From: Betaproteobacteria bacterium UBA2293
GTDB lineage: Bacteria > Pseudomonadota > Gammaproteobacteria > Burkholderiales > Rhodocyclaceae
Assembly: GCA_002345845.1 (NCBI GenBank)
Contig: DDWF01000110.1
Span: 1-6,822, forward strand
Length of the DNA stretch: 6,822 nucleotides
Direction of reading: 5' to 3'
Shown here: positions 1 through 5,881 of the stretch, piece by piece
Layout of the letters: every line of letters begins with the position of its first letter
Position numbering within the stretch: the first letter of the stretch is position 1
Made by a program: the position numbers and the translations under genes
Notes under the pieces: generated by a model
What the model was told of the DNA's origin: nothing
What the model saw: only the letters and a program-made list of their open reading frames with translations
Database searches by the model: none

Positions 1-108
1 GAACAGTTCCTCGACCAACTGGGCGCCCGCCCGCCCGCCGGCACCGTGGCTCATGTCGATGCGGCCGTGTTTCAGGTCCAGCGGGCGGATGTAGATTTGG
101 CGGGGCAT
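1..108 (-). CDS. hypE: HypE, [NiFe]-hydrogenase maturation protein (N-terminal fragment, cut by window edge)
   Basis: Reading the minus strand from the ATG at 106-108 gives 36 uninterrupted codons that run off the left edge. Residues 19-36 read MSHGAGGRAGAQLVEELF. The HGAGG(R)A...L(I/V)EELF signature is characteristic of the HypE N-terminus in proteobacteria. HypE is a cytoplasmic PurM-like ATPase. It works with HypF to convert a carbamoyl group on its C-terminal cysteine into the cyanide ligand delivered, via HypC/HypD, to the iron of [NiFe] hydrogenases. The catalytic C-terminus lies outside the window and cannot be checked. No strong ribosome binding site precedes the ATG, so the exact start is uncertain, but the conserved block is downstream of it. 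The ATPase gene at 281-1519 lies upstream in the same orientation, separated by a palindromic repeat. Confidence 0.85.
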   Translation of the reverse strand, partial: MPRQIYIRPLDLKHGRIDMSHGAGGRAGAQLVEELF

Positions 109-150
109 GGGCAAGTTCGCTGGAAAAGTTAACGTGAAATAACCCAAGGC

Positions 151-218
151 TCGTCATTCCGGCGCAAGCCGGAATCCAGTGCGTACCCTCTGGATTCCGG
201 GTCAAGCCCGGAATGACG
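151..218. repeat. Dispersed palindromic intergenic repeat, copy 1
   Basis: The left arm (152-179, begins CGTCATTCCGGC) and right arm (190-218, ends GGAATGACG) are near-perfect inverted repeats around a 10-base loop. The first 32 bases (151-182) recur exactly at 2795-2826. GTCATTCC...GGAATGAC palindromes of this kind are scattered through betaproteobacterial intergenic DNA. It sits 3' of the minus-strand ATPase gene and just 5' of hypE, so as RNA it could fold into a long hairpin and act as a boundary or weak terminator. That function is inferred. Confidence 0.8.
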
Positions 219-280
219 GATTTCATTATCTCGGGTGGTCGTGACCATGAAAGTTAGGGGCAGATTCCGGTTGATGATTT

Positions 281-1519
281 CTATACGCCCCACAATGACG
301 ACAGTGGCGCAGCCCAGAGACCATCGCCCAACGGCACCGTCTCTGTGCCGTCATAGAGCAGAACACCCATTTTGAACTGATCACCCGCGATACTTGCCAG
401 CTTTCTCAAGCCACGCAGGTCACTATCCTTCACCGTGGCTGCTGCTTTTACTTCAACGCCAACCAGTTCTCCGACGGTATTCTCGATCACCAGATCGACC
501 TCAACCTTGTCCGCATCCCGGTAATACATCAATTGATAGTCGCCCTCTACGGTGCTGGCATGCTTGAGCAACTCCCCGAAAACGAAGGTCTCCAGCACCT
601 TGCCGAAGCGACCGCGATCTTGCTGGACCTCCGCGCTGCCGAGATCCATGAGCATGGCCAGCAGTCCGGAGTCGATGAACTGCAGCTTGGGCGTCTTGAC
701 GACACGGTTAAGGCGGTTGCGCGCCCAGACATCGATACGCTTGAGCAAATACATCTGCTCGAAAACACCAACATAGCGCGAGGCCGTTTTGCCATCCAGC
801 CCGACCTGCCCGCCCAGCTGTGTGTAGTTGCACATCTGCCCGGCGGTCTGGGCCAACGCACGCAGAAAACGCGGCAGTTGATCCAGCTTCCCGATACCGG
901 CCACGTCGCGGACATCGCGCTGGGTGATTGCAGCGATGTACTGGCGCGCCCAAGCCACCCGCCGTTTCACCGATGGCCGCGATATCGCTTCTGGGTAGCC
1001 GCCGCGCAACACCCGCTCGACCAGATCATCGCCCAACGCTGGTGCAGCAGTTTTGAGAATGCGACCGGCAAAAACATTGTCGATCCAGTTCGCGGCTCGC
1101 CCTTCGATTTCACTCTGGGACAAGGGCAGCAGGGACAGCGTCTCCATTCGCCCGGCCAAAGAATCAGCCAAGGCCAGCATCGCCATCAGGTTGGCCGACC
1201 CGGTCAGCAAGAAGCGTCCTGGGCGGCGGTCCTCATCGACACTTTTCTTGATGGCCAGCAGCAATTGTGGCGCGCGCTGAACCTCATCGATAACCGCACG
1301 GTCCAAGCTGCGAACCATGCCGACCGGATCTTCACGAGCAGACAACAGCATCAATTCATCGTCCAGAGTCACGTAGCGCAGCCCCTGCTCGGCAATCTGG
1401 CGCACCAGAGTGGTCTTGCCTGCCTGGCGCGGCCCCACCAGCAGGACCACCGGGGTATCCAGCAAAGCTTCAGCGATGCGCGGCTCAATCCGACGTGGAT
1501 AAAGTGAAAGCGTATTCAT
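281..1519 (-). CDS. AAA ATPase with C-terminal DUF4143 domain
   Basis: The 412-residue protein has the two-domain layout of the AAA_14/DUF4143 family. The N-terminal P-loop ATPase shows Walker A GPRQAGKTT (residues 29-37), Walker B AVIDEVQ (75-81) and a sensor-like strand RFLLTGSAN (102-110). The family motif GGYPE is at 173-177. The DUF4143 part covers roughly 190-360 and ends in a PD-(D/E)XK-like arrangement: EVD (340-342), then VEVK (355-358). Length is typical and no frameshift is seen. The biochemical role of the family is not established, although its members are common in accessory, toxin-antitoxin-rich DNA. The start at 1517-1519 is chosen because the N-terminus (YPRRIEPRI...) already matches the family. 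The ribosome binding site is weak (GAGTG). No operon partner lies upstream. Confidence 0.85.
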   Translation of the reverse strand: MNTLSLYPRRIEPRIAEALLDTPVVLLVGPRQAGKTTLVRQIAEQGLRYVTLDDELMLLSAREDPVGMVRSLDRAVIDEVQRAPQLLLAIKKSVDEDRRPGRFLLTGSANLMAMLALADSLAGRMETLSLLPLSQSEIEGRAANWIDNVFAGRILKTAAPALGDDLVERVLRGGYPEAISRPSVKRRVAWARQYIAAITQRDVRDVAGIGKLDQLPRFLRALAQTAGQMCNYTQLGGQVGLDGKTASRYVGVFEQMYLLKRIDVWARNRLNRVVKTPKLQFIDSGLLAMLMDLGSAEVQQDRGRFGKVLETFVFGELLKHASTVEGDYQLMYYRDADKVEVDLVIENTVGELVGVEVKAAATVKDSDLRGLRKLASIAGDQFKMGVLLYDGTETVPLGDGLWAAPLSSLWGV

Positions 1520-1525
1520 ACACTC

Positions 1526-1553
1526 ATCGTACCGTAAATTCAGGATTTGTTAA
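1526..1553 (-). promoter_or_regulatory. Candidate promoter of the DUF4143 ATPase
   Basis: On the minus strand TTAACA (1548-1553) is followed after 16 bases by TACGAT (1526-1531), a fair sigma-70 match. Transcription would begin very close to the ATG at 1519, implying a short or absent leader, which fits the lack of a good ribosome binding site. Direct repeats (1533-1541 and 1555-1563) overlap it. No experimental evidence; moderate-to-weak motif match. Confidence 0.3.
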
Positions 1554-1614
1554 GCGTAAATTCCGGAATAGATACTCGTTTATTTAGGAATCTATCTTCG
1601 TGTTTTCCGGAATA
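1533..1614. repeat. Short direct repeats upstream of the ATPase gene
   Basis: CGTAAATTC occurs at 1533-1541 and 1555-1563, exactly 22 bp apart (about two helical turns), and each copy is followed by NGGA. TTCCGGAATA occurs at 1561-1570 and again at 1605-1614. The repeats lie over and behind the predicted ATPase promoter, so they could be regulator sites. The rest of the 1520-1840 spacer shows no gene that I can support. Confidence 0.45.
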
Positions 1615-1744
1615 ATGGCCTGCAAAAATAGCTTGCCGCCAAAAACACGAGGACCACGGAACAAACACAATCAAATCGGCGTGTCACAGCTCACTGCTCC
1701 CCTGTTTCATCACACCGGCGCAGTCACTCCATAGCAGCGCGATG

Positions 1745-1763
1745 GAAACCGTGGTCTGACCCC
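1745..1763. repeat. 19-bp direct repeat, left copy flanking the GNAT module
   Basis: GAAACCGTGGTCTGACCCC is present here and, exactly and in the same orientation, at 2721-2739. The two copies bracket the toxin-antitoxin pair at 1841-2631. GGGGTCAGACC-type motifs recur in proteobacterial intergenic DNA; whether this copy belongs to a mobile repeat family is an inference. Confidence 0.7.
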
Positions 1764-1773
1764 GGTTTTACGC

Positions 1774-1804
1774 TTGCAACGTGCTCACAATTGGCTCACA
1801 ATTG
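1774..1804 (+). promoter_or_regulatory. Candidate promoter and operator of the GNAT toxin-antitoxin operon
   Basis: TTGCAA (1774-1779) and CACAAT (1797-1802), 17 bases apart, form a plausible sigma-70 promoter. An 11-bp unit, GCTCACAATTG, is repeated head to tail at 1783-1793 and 1794-1804, covering the spacer and the -10. DUF1778 antitoxins are ribbon-helix-helix repressors that bind repeated sites in their own promoter, so these repeats are good operator candidates. The tandem repeat is exact; the promoter assignment is tentative. Confidence 0.4.
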
Positions 1805-1840
1805 GCGCAATACATTCGTATTTTGTCACTGGAGACAATC

Positions 1841-2119
1841 ATGACCACCACTCAGCCCAAGGAAGCCCGTCTCAACATCCGCTGCAATCTGCATGCCCGT
1901 CAATTGCTGGACAAGGCGGCCGTATACAGCCATGTCAGCGTCTCCGAGTTTGTCCTGAAAACTGCGCTTGCTTCTGCGCAATCCGTCGTGCAGGCGCATG
2001 AATCCATCACGCTCCGGCCAGAGGATTTCCAGTCTTTTCTAGCGGCGCTTGATGCGCCGGTCGAACCCAATACCGCCTTGCAGCGGGCCACTCAGCGGCA
2101 CACCCAACAGGTCGTCTGA
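1841..2119 (+). CDS. DUF1778 ribbon-helix-helix antitoxin (TacA-type)
   Basis: The protein has 92 residues. Residues 9-50 form the ribbon-helix-helix region: strand RLNIRC (10-15), then two helices ending VSVSEFVLKTALASAQ (32-47). The C-terminal part ITLRPEDFQSFLAALDAPVEPNTAL (56-80) matches the DUF1778 segment that wraps the cognate acetyltransferase. The family both represses its own promoter and neutralises a GNAT toxin. I chose the ATG at 1841, not the in-frame alternative near 1781, because GGAG (1831-1834) lies 6 bases upstream and family homology begins after it. It is followed 14 bases later by the GNAT gene, as expected for an antitoxin-first operon. It is smaller and more basic than the flagellar genes nearby. 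Confidence 0.88.
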   Translation: MTTTQPKEARLNIRCNLHARQLLDKAAVYSHVSVSEFVLKTALASAQSVVQAHESITLRPEDFQSFLAALDAPVEPNTALQRATQRHTQQVV

Positions 2120-2133
2120 GTTCGCCCCGCCAC

Positions 2134-2631
2134 ATGTATCTCATCCGCAAACTCGAGACCGGGCTGGATCTTTCCCGCTTTCATTGCGGCAGTGCGCCAC
2201 TGGACGAATATATCCGGCGCTACGCTGGCCAGGATGTCAGGCGCAACCTCGCCAGAGTGTTTATCGCCACCCCGCAAAACGACCCCGCCCAACTCGCAGG
2301 ATTTTTCAGCCTCGGCGCGGGTAGCGTGAATGTTGCCGACCTGCCCGATGCGGTGCGGAGAAAATTGCCGCTCTACCCCGTGCCCGTTGCCCTGCTGGGG
2401 CGACTCGCTGTAGATGAGAATTTTCGGGGCAAGGGCTTGGGCGCCATCCTGTTGGTCGATGCCTGCCGCAAAATCGCGCAGGCCAGCACAGTCCTGGCGG
2501 TTGCCGGCCTGGTTGCCGAGGCAAAGACTGCATCGGCAGCAGCCTTTTACCGGCATTTCGGCTTCATCGACCTGCCCGGCTGCCGTGGGCGTTTGTTACT
2601 GCCGATCAAGGCATTTCCCAACGCCAACTGA
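2134..2631 (+). CDS. GNAT-family acetyltransferase toxin (TacT/AtaT-like)
   Basis: The 165-residue GNAT fold matches the toxin branch partnered with DUF1778 proteins. Seen in order: FHCGSAPLDEYIRRYAGQD (16-34), the family's N-terminal signature; motif A RLAVDENFRGKGLG (90-103) with the R-G-K-G-L-G acetyl-CoA pyrophosphate loop; and AAAFYRHFGF (135-144), whose tyrosine 139 is the usual catalytic residue. Characterised relatives acetylate the amino acid on charged tRNAs and block translation; the substrate here is unknown. All key residues are present, so the toxin looks intact. It follows the antitoxin by 14 bases with no obvious ribosome binding site of its own, suggesting coupled, lower translation. 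No clear terminator follows. Confidence 0.88.
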   Translation: MYLIRKLETGLDLSRFHCGSAPLDEYIRRYAGQDVRRNLARVFIATPQNDPAQLAGFFSLGAGSVNVADLPDAVRRKLPLYPVPVALLGRLAVDENFRGKGLGAILLVDACRKIAQASTVLAVAGLVAEAKTASAAAFYRHFGFIDLPGCRGRLLLPIKAFPNAN

Positions 2632-2720
2632 GCGCAAAGAAACAAGGCCAGGCCCGCATTACGCAAACGGCAGATACGGATTTTAAAAAAATGGCGCTGG
2701 CGAGACGGCGATTCGCAGGA

Positions 2721-2739
2721 GAAACCGTGGTCTGACCCC
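2721..2739. repeat. 19-bp direct repeat, right copy flanking the GNAT module
   Basis: Exact copy of the repeat at 1745-1763, same orientation, 90 bases after the toxin stop codon. It runs directly into the 18-bp tandem repeat that starts at 2733. Confidence 0.7.
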
Positions 2740-2768
2740 CTTTTCCACTATGACCCCCTTTTCCACTA
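2733..2768. repeat. Two perfect tandem copies of an 18-bp unit
   Basis: TGACCCCCTTTTCCACTA occurs at 2733-2750 and immediately again at 2751-2768. The unit begins inside the end of the 19-bp repeat (TGACCCC), so it looks like a local duplication of the edge of that repeat. Confidence 0.8.
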
Positions 2769-2794
2769 TAGGGAAGTGCTGAACAAGTCCAGAT

Positions 2795-2864
2795 TCGTCA
2801 TTCCGGCGCAAGCCGGAATCCAGTGCTTTCAGACACCTGGACACCGGCCTACGCCGGTGTGACG
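2795..2864. repeat. Dispersed palindromic intergenic repeat, copy 2
   Basis: The first 32 bases (2795-2826) are identical to 151-182. The right arm (2837-2864, ending GCCGGTGTGACG) still pairs with the left arm but carries the variant ACACCGG...CCGGTGT core instead of TTCCGG...CCGGAA, so this copy is a hybrid of two palindrome subtypes. It lies between the GNAT module and the flagellin promoter, where it may limit read-through (inferred). Confidence 0.75.
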
Positions 2865-2885
2865 GACTTAATCGGTGTTTCCATA

Positions 2886-2911
2886 GGCTGGGCAAAAGCC
2901 TCTGCCCAGCC
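2886..2911. other. Perfect 9-bp stem hairpin upstream of the flagellin promoter
   Basis: GGCTGGGCA (2886-2894) and TGCCCAGCC (2903-2911) pair perfectly around an 8-base loop. There is no run of T after it, so it is not a canonical intrinsic terminator. AGGCT (2885-2889) could alternatively pair with AGCCT (2897-2901) in the loop. It lies ahead of the predicted flagellin transcription start, so its role is unclear. The rest of the 2632-3041 spacer, beyond the repeats and promoter listed, holds no gene that I can support. Confidence 0.5.
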
Positions 2912-2949
2912 CCGGACGGCAGATGTTTCCGATTGTTGCAAATATCCGC

Positions 2950-2977
2950 TCAAGTTTCCCCGGGGGGTATCCGTTAG
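2950..2977 (+). promoter_or_regulatory. Probable sigma-28 (FliA) promoter of flagellin
   Basis: TCAAGTTT (2950-2957) resembles the sigma-28 -35 element TAAAGTTT, and TCCGTTAG (2970-2977) resembles the -10 element GCCGATAA, with 12 rather than 11 bases between. Position about 65 bases before the flagellin ATG is as expected for a late flagellar gene. The spacing is one base off, so the assignment rests on context as well as sequence. Confidence 0.5.
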
Positions 2978-2986
2978 TGCAAGCAT

Positions 2987-3005
2987 CGGGAGCAAGGTGC
3001 TCTCG
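2987..3005 (+). other. Hairpin in the flagellin leader
   Basis: CGGGAGC (2987-2993) pairs with GCTCTCG (2999-3005), with one G-T pair, around the loop AAGGT. It lies in the predicted 5' leader, 24 bases before the ribosome binding site AAGGAG (3029-3034). Flagellin leaders in other bacteria are controlled by CsrA or by leader structures; whether this one is regulatory is unknown. Confidence 0.35.
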
Positions 3006-3041
3006 GAAACTTGAACCCTGATCCGGCTAAGGAGACCCCAA

Positions 3042-4580
3042 ATGGCCCAAGTAATCAACACCAACATCTCTTCACTGAACGCCCAGCGCAACCTCAACAC
3101 TTCGCAAAGCGCCCTGGCAACCTCCCTGCAGCGCCTGTCTTCCGGCCTGCGCATCAACAGCGCCAAGGACGACGCTGCCGGTCTGGCGATTTCCGAGCGC
3201 TTCACCACCCAGATTCGCGGCCTGAACCAGGCGATCCGCAACTCCAACGACGGCATCTCCCTGGCGCAAACCGGTGAAGGTGCGCTGGCCGAGGTGACCT
3301 CGAACCTGCAGCGCATTCGCGAACTGGCCGTGCAGTCCGCCAACTCGACCAACAGCGCGTCCGACCGCGCCGCCCTGGACTTGGAAGTTCAGCAACGCCT
3401 TGCGGAGATTGATCGCACAGCGACTCAAACCTCGTTCAACAGTCTGAAGATTCTCGACGGCACCTTCGGCAACGCCACCTTCCAAGTGGGTGCCAACGTC
3501 GGTGAAACGATTGCTGTCGGTCTTTCCACCAGCATGCGCACAGCCGCCATCGGTAAGACTGCGGACTATGTGGGGGGAGCGCTTTACAGTACAGCAAGTA
3601 ACGTTGGCCAGCAAGGAACCGGTGTCACAACAGGTGCTCTTACCTCAGGTGCTATGACAATTGCTGTCGGGACTGCCCAAGCTGTCAGCATCGGTGCATC
3701 TGCCCAGGGTTTGTTGGCCGGTCAGAGCATCGGTAGCGCCTATGCAAAAACTGCAGCAATCAATGCTGCAGGTATTGGTGGTCTAACAGCTACCGCTGAC
3801 ACTACAACACAGTTCGCGTTTACCAACGTTACCACAACCAACACAGCGTACAGCCTCTCGCTGAATGGCGTTGCAATCTATTCAGCCCTCAACACCAGTG
3901 CCACGGGCACCAATACGGCGCTCGATGGTGCTACGGTTGCCGCTGCCATCAACACCAACGCGGGAGCCTCGGGTGTGACCGCCTCTTTTAGTGGTGGCAA
4001 CCTCACTCTGAACGCCGTCGATGGGCGAGACATACTAATCTCCCAAACGACGACGGGTGAGACTGGAACAGGTATCGGTGCATTATCGGGCACGAATAAC
4101 ACGACCAATACGACGACAGCATCGATGGCGACGGCAACTACAGCTGTCGCCGTAGCGAAAACCTACGTAGGTTCTATTCGCATGACCGCTGCGGATACGA
4201 TCACTGTTGGCGGAACACCTGCGCCTACCGGTTTTACAGCAACAGCTTTGGCACTGGGCAACTCGGCGCTGAACAGTGCGTCGGTAACGACAGTCGCGAA
4301 CGCAAATACGACCATCGGACGTATTGACGCCGCTCTGTCCTCAGTCAGCACCCTGCGCAGCACCTTCGGCGCCATCCAGAACCGTTTCGAGTCGGTGATC
4401 TCCAGCTTGTCTGCCACAACGGAGAACCTCTCGGCCGCGCGTAGCCGGATTCAGGATACGGACTTTGCGGCGGAAACGGCGCAACTGACCCGCAACCAGA
4501 TCCTGCAACAGGCTGGTGTGGCGATGCTGGCGCAAGCCAACGCCCTGCCGAACAACGTGCTGACCCTGCTCCGCGGCTAA
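3042..4580 (+). CDS. fliC: Flagellin (filament subunit)
   Basis: The 512-residue protein forms the flagellar filament after export, unfolded and with no cleaved signal, by the flagellar type III apparatus. The D0/D1 N-terminus (1-165) starts [19 protein letters not shown] and includes QRIRELAVQ (90-98), the region recognised by TLR5 in enterobacterial flagellins. The D0/D1 C-terminus (about 425-512) ends [20 protein letters not shown] plus RG. The centre is variable; residues 268-333 ([14 protein letters not shown]... to DGRDILIS) match the repeated flagellin_IN motif. Residues 351-372 are a threonine/alanine/asparagine-rich stretch of the kind often glycosylated (inferred). AAGGAG lies 7 bases before the ATG. 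Codon use in the middle is less GC-biased than in the conserved ends. flaG follows by 88 bases, probably in the same transcript. Confidence 0.97.
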   Translation: MAQVINTNISSLNAQRNLNTSQSALATSLQRLSSGLRINSAKDDAAGLAISERFTTQIRGLNQAIRNSNDGISLAQTGEGALAEVTSNLQRIRELAVQSANSTNSASDRAALDLEVQQRLAEIDRTATQTSFNSLKILDGTFGNATFQVGANVGETIAVGLSTSMRTAAIGKTADYVGGALYSTASNVGQQGTGVTTGALTSGAMTIAVGTAQAVSIGASAQGLLAGQSIGSAYAKTAAINAAGIGGLTATADTTTQFAFTNVTTTNTAYSLSLNGVAIYSALNTSATGTNTALDGATVAAAINTNAGASGVTASFSGGNLTLNAVDGRDILISQTTTGETGTGIGALSGTNNTTNTTTASMATATTAVAVAKTYVGSIRMTAADTITVGGTPAPTGFTATALALGNSALNSASVTTVANANTTIGRIDAALSSVSTLRSTFGAIQNRFESVISSLSATTENLSAARSRIQDTDFAAETAQLTRNQILQQAGVAMLAQANALPNNVLTLLRG

Positions 4581-4620
4581 TCGGGACGCAACAGGCATAA
4601 GGTGAAGCATCGGAAGGCGC

Positions 4621-4638
4621 GGCTCAGTATAAAGAGCC
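4621..4638 (+). other. Small hairpin between flagellin and flaG
   Basis: GGCTC (4621-4625) pairs with GAGCC (4634-4638) around an 8-base AT-rich loop. It has no T run, so read-through into flaG is expected; it could partly stabilise the flagellin message (inferred). Confidence 0.3.
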
Positions 4639-4668
4639 CGCCTCCCGCCTACAGGCAAGGAGTCGGAC

Positions 4669-5040
4669 ATGGCAATTTCATCCGTCGGCAACTCAGTTGC
4701 CAACCTCGGCACAGGCACGCCGCAGCCGGCCGTCCCCCAAGGGGGCGCGCCCGCGCAGCAGGCTGCCCGGCCGGAGGTGCAACTCCAGGCCCCGCCAAGC
4801 CAGCCGCCCCCCGAACGGGCCAAGGTCGAGCAAGCTGTCAAGGAACTCAAGCAACTGGTAGACCCCATCGTCTCCAACGGCTTGAATTTCTCCATTGACG
4901 ACAGTACTGGCAAGTCAATAGTACGCATCACCGACGGCGAAACCGGCGAACTGATCCGGCAGATTCCTTCCGAGGAAATGCTGGCCATCGCCGATTCGCT
5001 CGACAGGATGCAGGGGTTGCTGCTAAAGCAGGAAGCCTGA
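4669..5040 (+). CDS. flaG: FlaG family protein
   Basis: The 123-residue protein has a low-complexity Pro/Gln/Ala-rich N-terminal part (about 17-50) and a C-terminal FlaG domain. The domain's hallmark runs from GLNFSIDDSTGKSIVRI (71-87) to DGETGELIRQIPSEEML (89-105). FlaG genes usually sit next to flagellin. In several bacteria loss of FlaG alters filament length, but the molecular mechanism is not settled. AAGGAG (4657-4662) lies 6 bases before the ATG. It is preceded by flagellin with no terminator between, and is followed by a strong terminator at 5071-5105, so it ends the flagellar transcript. fliD, the common next gene, is absent here; the following DNA is a toxin-antitoxin locus. Confidence 0.92.
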   Translation: MAISSVGNSVANLGTGTPQPAVPQGGAPAQQAARPEVQLQAPPSQPPPERAKVEQAVKELKQLVDPIVSNGLNFSIDDSTGKSIVRITDGETGELIRQIPSEEMLAIADSLDRMQGLLLKQEA

Positions 5041-5070
5041 GCGTTAGCACAAGAAATCAAGCAACAGCAA

Positions 5071-5105
5071 AAGCCCGCCCGGTGCAAGCCGTGGCGGGTT
5101 TTTTT
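5071..5105 (+). terminator. Rho-independent terminator after flaG
   Basis: CCCGCC (5074-5079) pairs with GGCGGG (5093-5098), extended inside by CGG (5080-5082) with CCG (5089-5091) and one bulged T. The loop is TGCAAG. Seven T residues follow (5099-5105). Strong stem plus T run, 30 bases after the flaG stop codon. Confidence 0.92.
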
Positions 5106-5155
5106 CATGCTGGCACTCATGCTCGGCGAGACCGGAGCGGGATGGCGAAAACGGC

Positions 5156-5184
5156 TTGAAATTTCATGGCTCTTTGCCGATAAT
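5156..5184 (+). promoter_or_regulatory. Promoter of the first PIN toxin-antitoxin operon (overlapping sigma-70 and sigma-28 matches)
   Basis: TTGAAA (5156-5161), 17 bases, GATAAT (5179-5184) is a near-consensus sigma-70 promoter. The same DNA also reads TGAAATTT (5157-5164), 11 bases, GCCGATAA (5176-5183): an exact sigma-28 -10, a 6/8 -35 and the consensus spacing. Which sigma factor is used cannot be told from sequence alone. Confidence 0.65.
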
Positions 5185-5193
5185 CTGGTTATC
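5179..5193. promoter_or_regulatory. Candidate antitoxin operator (inverted repeat over the -10)
   Basis: GATAA (5179-5183) and TTATC (5189-5193) form a perfect inverted repeat with a 5-base centre, overlapping the -10 element. Phd/YefM-type antitoxins repress their own promoters through short palindromes in this position. The function is inferred from placement. Confidence 0.45.
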
Positions 5194-5216
5194 CCAATTA
5201 CAAAAGAGGTTGAGCC

Positions 5217-5471
5217 ATGAAAAATGTCGCAATTTTCGAGGCCAAGGCACGCTTTTCAGAATTGCTGGCCGCCGTGCAGTCCGGCGAGGAAGTCAGTATC
5301 ACCAAGCACGGCAAACCGGTTGTCAGGATGGTGGCCGTACCCCCCGATGACGCTTCGAACCAGGCCCGGCAAGAAGAGGTGCAAGCCGCTTTCAGGCGTC
5401 TCGCCGAATTGCGTGAAGGTTTTGTGCTTGAAGGTGACGTCAAGGAAATCATTGCCGAAGGACGCAGATGA
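5217..5471 (+). CDS. Phd/YefM-type antitoxin of PIN module 1
   Basis: The 84-residue protein has the Phd/YefM DNA-binding fold at residues 5-41 (AIFEAKARFSELLAAVQSGE, then EVSITKHGKPVVRMVAV). The charged C-terminal half (45-84) is the usual toxin-binding segment. The family neutralises the partner toxin and represses its own operon. AGAGG (5205-5209) lies 7 bases before the ATG. The stop codon overlaps the toxin start as ATGA, so the two proteins are translationally coupled. The N-terminal domain resembles the antitoxin at 6137-6388, but the C-terminal parts do not, consistent with different partner toxins. Confidence 0.88.
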   Translation: MKNVAIFEAKARFSELLAAVQSGEEVSITKHGKPVVRMVAVPPDDASNQARQEEVQAAFRRLAELREGFVLEGDVKEIIAEGRR

Positions 5472-5881
5472 TGGCTTTTGTCGTGGATGCCTCGGTAAGC
5501 ATTGGCTGGATCATCAAGAATCAGGTAACCGACTACACCGCAGCGGCAGAGCGTTCCCTGGCAAGCGCTCAGGTCCATGTGCCAGCCTTATGGTGGCTGG
5601 AAATGACAAACATACTGCGCACCGGTTGCCGCCGACGCACCATCACGTCGCTTGAGGCACACGGATTCATCAAGGTGCTGGGTTCCTTGCCGATCCGCGT
5701 TGAACCACTTGAGGGCAGGGCGTCCGAGTTGCTCGGGCTGGCGCTCCGCCATGACCTCAGCAGCTACGATGCCGCTTATCTCGACTTGGCCCTACGCCTG
5801 CAACTGCCCCTGGCCACGCAAGATGCCGCGCTACGTGAGGCGGCGCTGGCTTCCGGCGTCGGAGTTTGGGCGCCCGGGTAA
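5468..5881 (+). CDS. vapC: PIN-domain ribonuclease toxin, VapC-type (module 1)
   Basis: The 137-residue PIN domain shows all four acidic positions of the Mg-dependent RNase active site: D7 (VVDASV), E45 (WWLEMTN), D101 (SSYDAAYLDLA) and D119 (ATQDAAL). VapC toxins cleave tRNA or rRNA sites to stop translation; this one's target is unknown. The gene looks intact. Two adjacent ATG codons (5468, 5471) could start it. The first gives the ATGA overlap with the antitoxin; the second has the better distance (8 bases) from GAAGGA (5457-5462). It belongs to the DASV...SYDAAYL subgroup, distinct from the toxin at 6385-6765. No terminator follows; 5882-6052 has no gene that I can support. Confidence 0.88.
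   Translation: MMAFVVDASVSIGWIIKNQVTDYTAAAERSLASAQVHVPALWWLEMTNILRTGCRRRTITSLEAHGFIKVLGSLPIRVEPLEGRASELLGLALRHDLSSYDAAYLDLALRLQLPLATQDAALREAALASGVGVWAPG

Noticed and set aside
250..275. Possible decayed copy of the GGGGTCAGA-type repeat near AGGGGCAGATTCCGG
   Set aside because: Only a short, imperfect match to the reverse of the 19-bp repeat; not enough to call.
533..1507. 324-residue plus-strand open frame
   Set aside because: It lies antisense within the DUF4143 ATPase, whose Walker motifs and domain order are clear. The plus-strand product has no recognisable domain and is a composition effect.
2849..3614. Minus-strand frames across the flagellin start
   Set aside because: Mirror frames of the strongly biased flagellin codons; they would also span the promoter and leader.
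4341..5120. 259-residue minus-strand open frame
   Set aside because: Antisense to the flagellin end, flaG and the terminator; low-complexity Ser/Gly/Cys-rich product with no family features.
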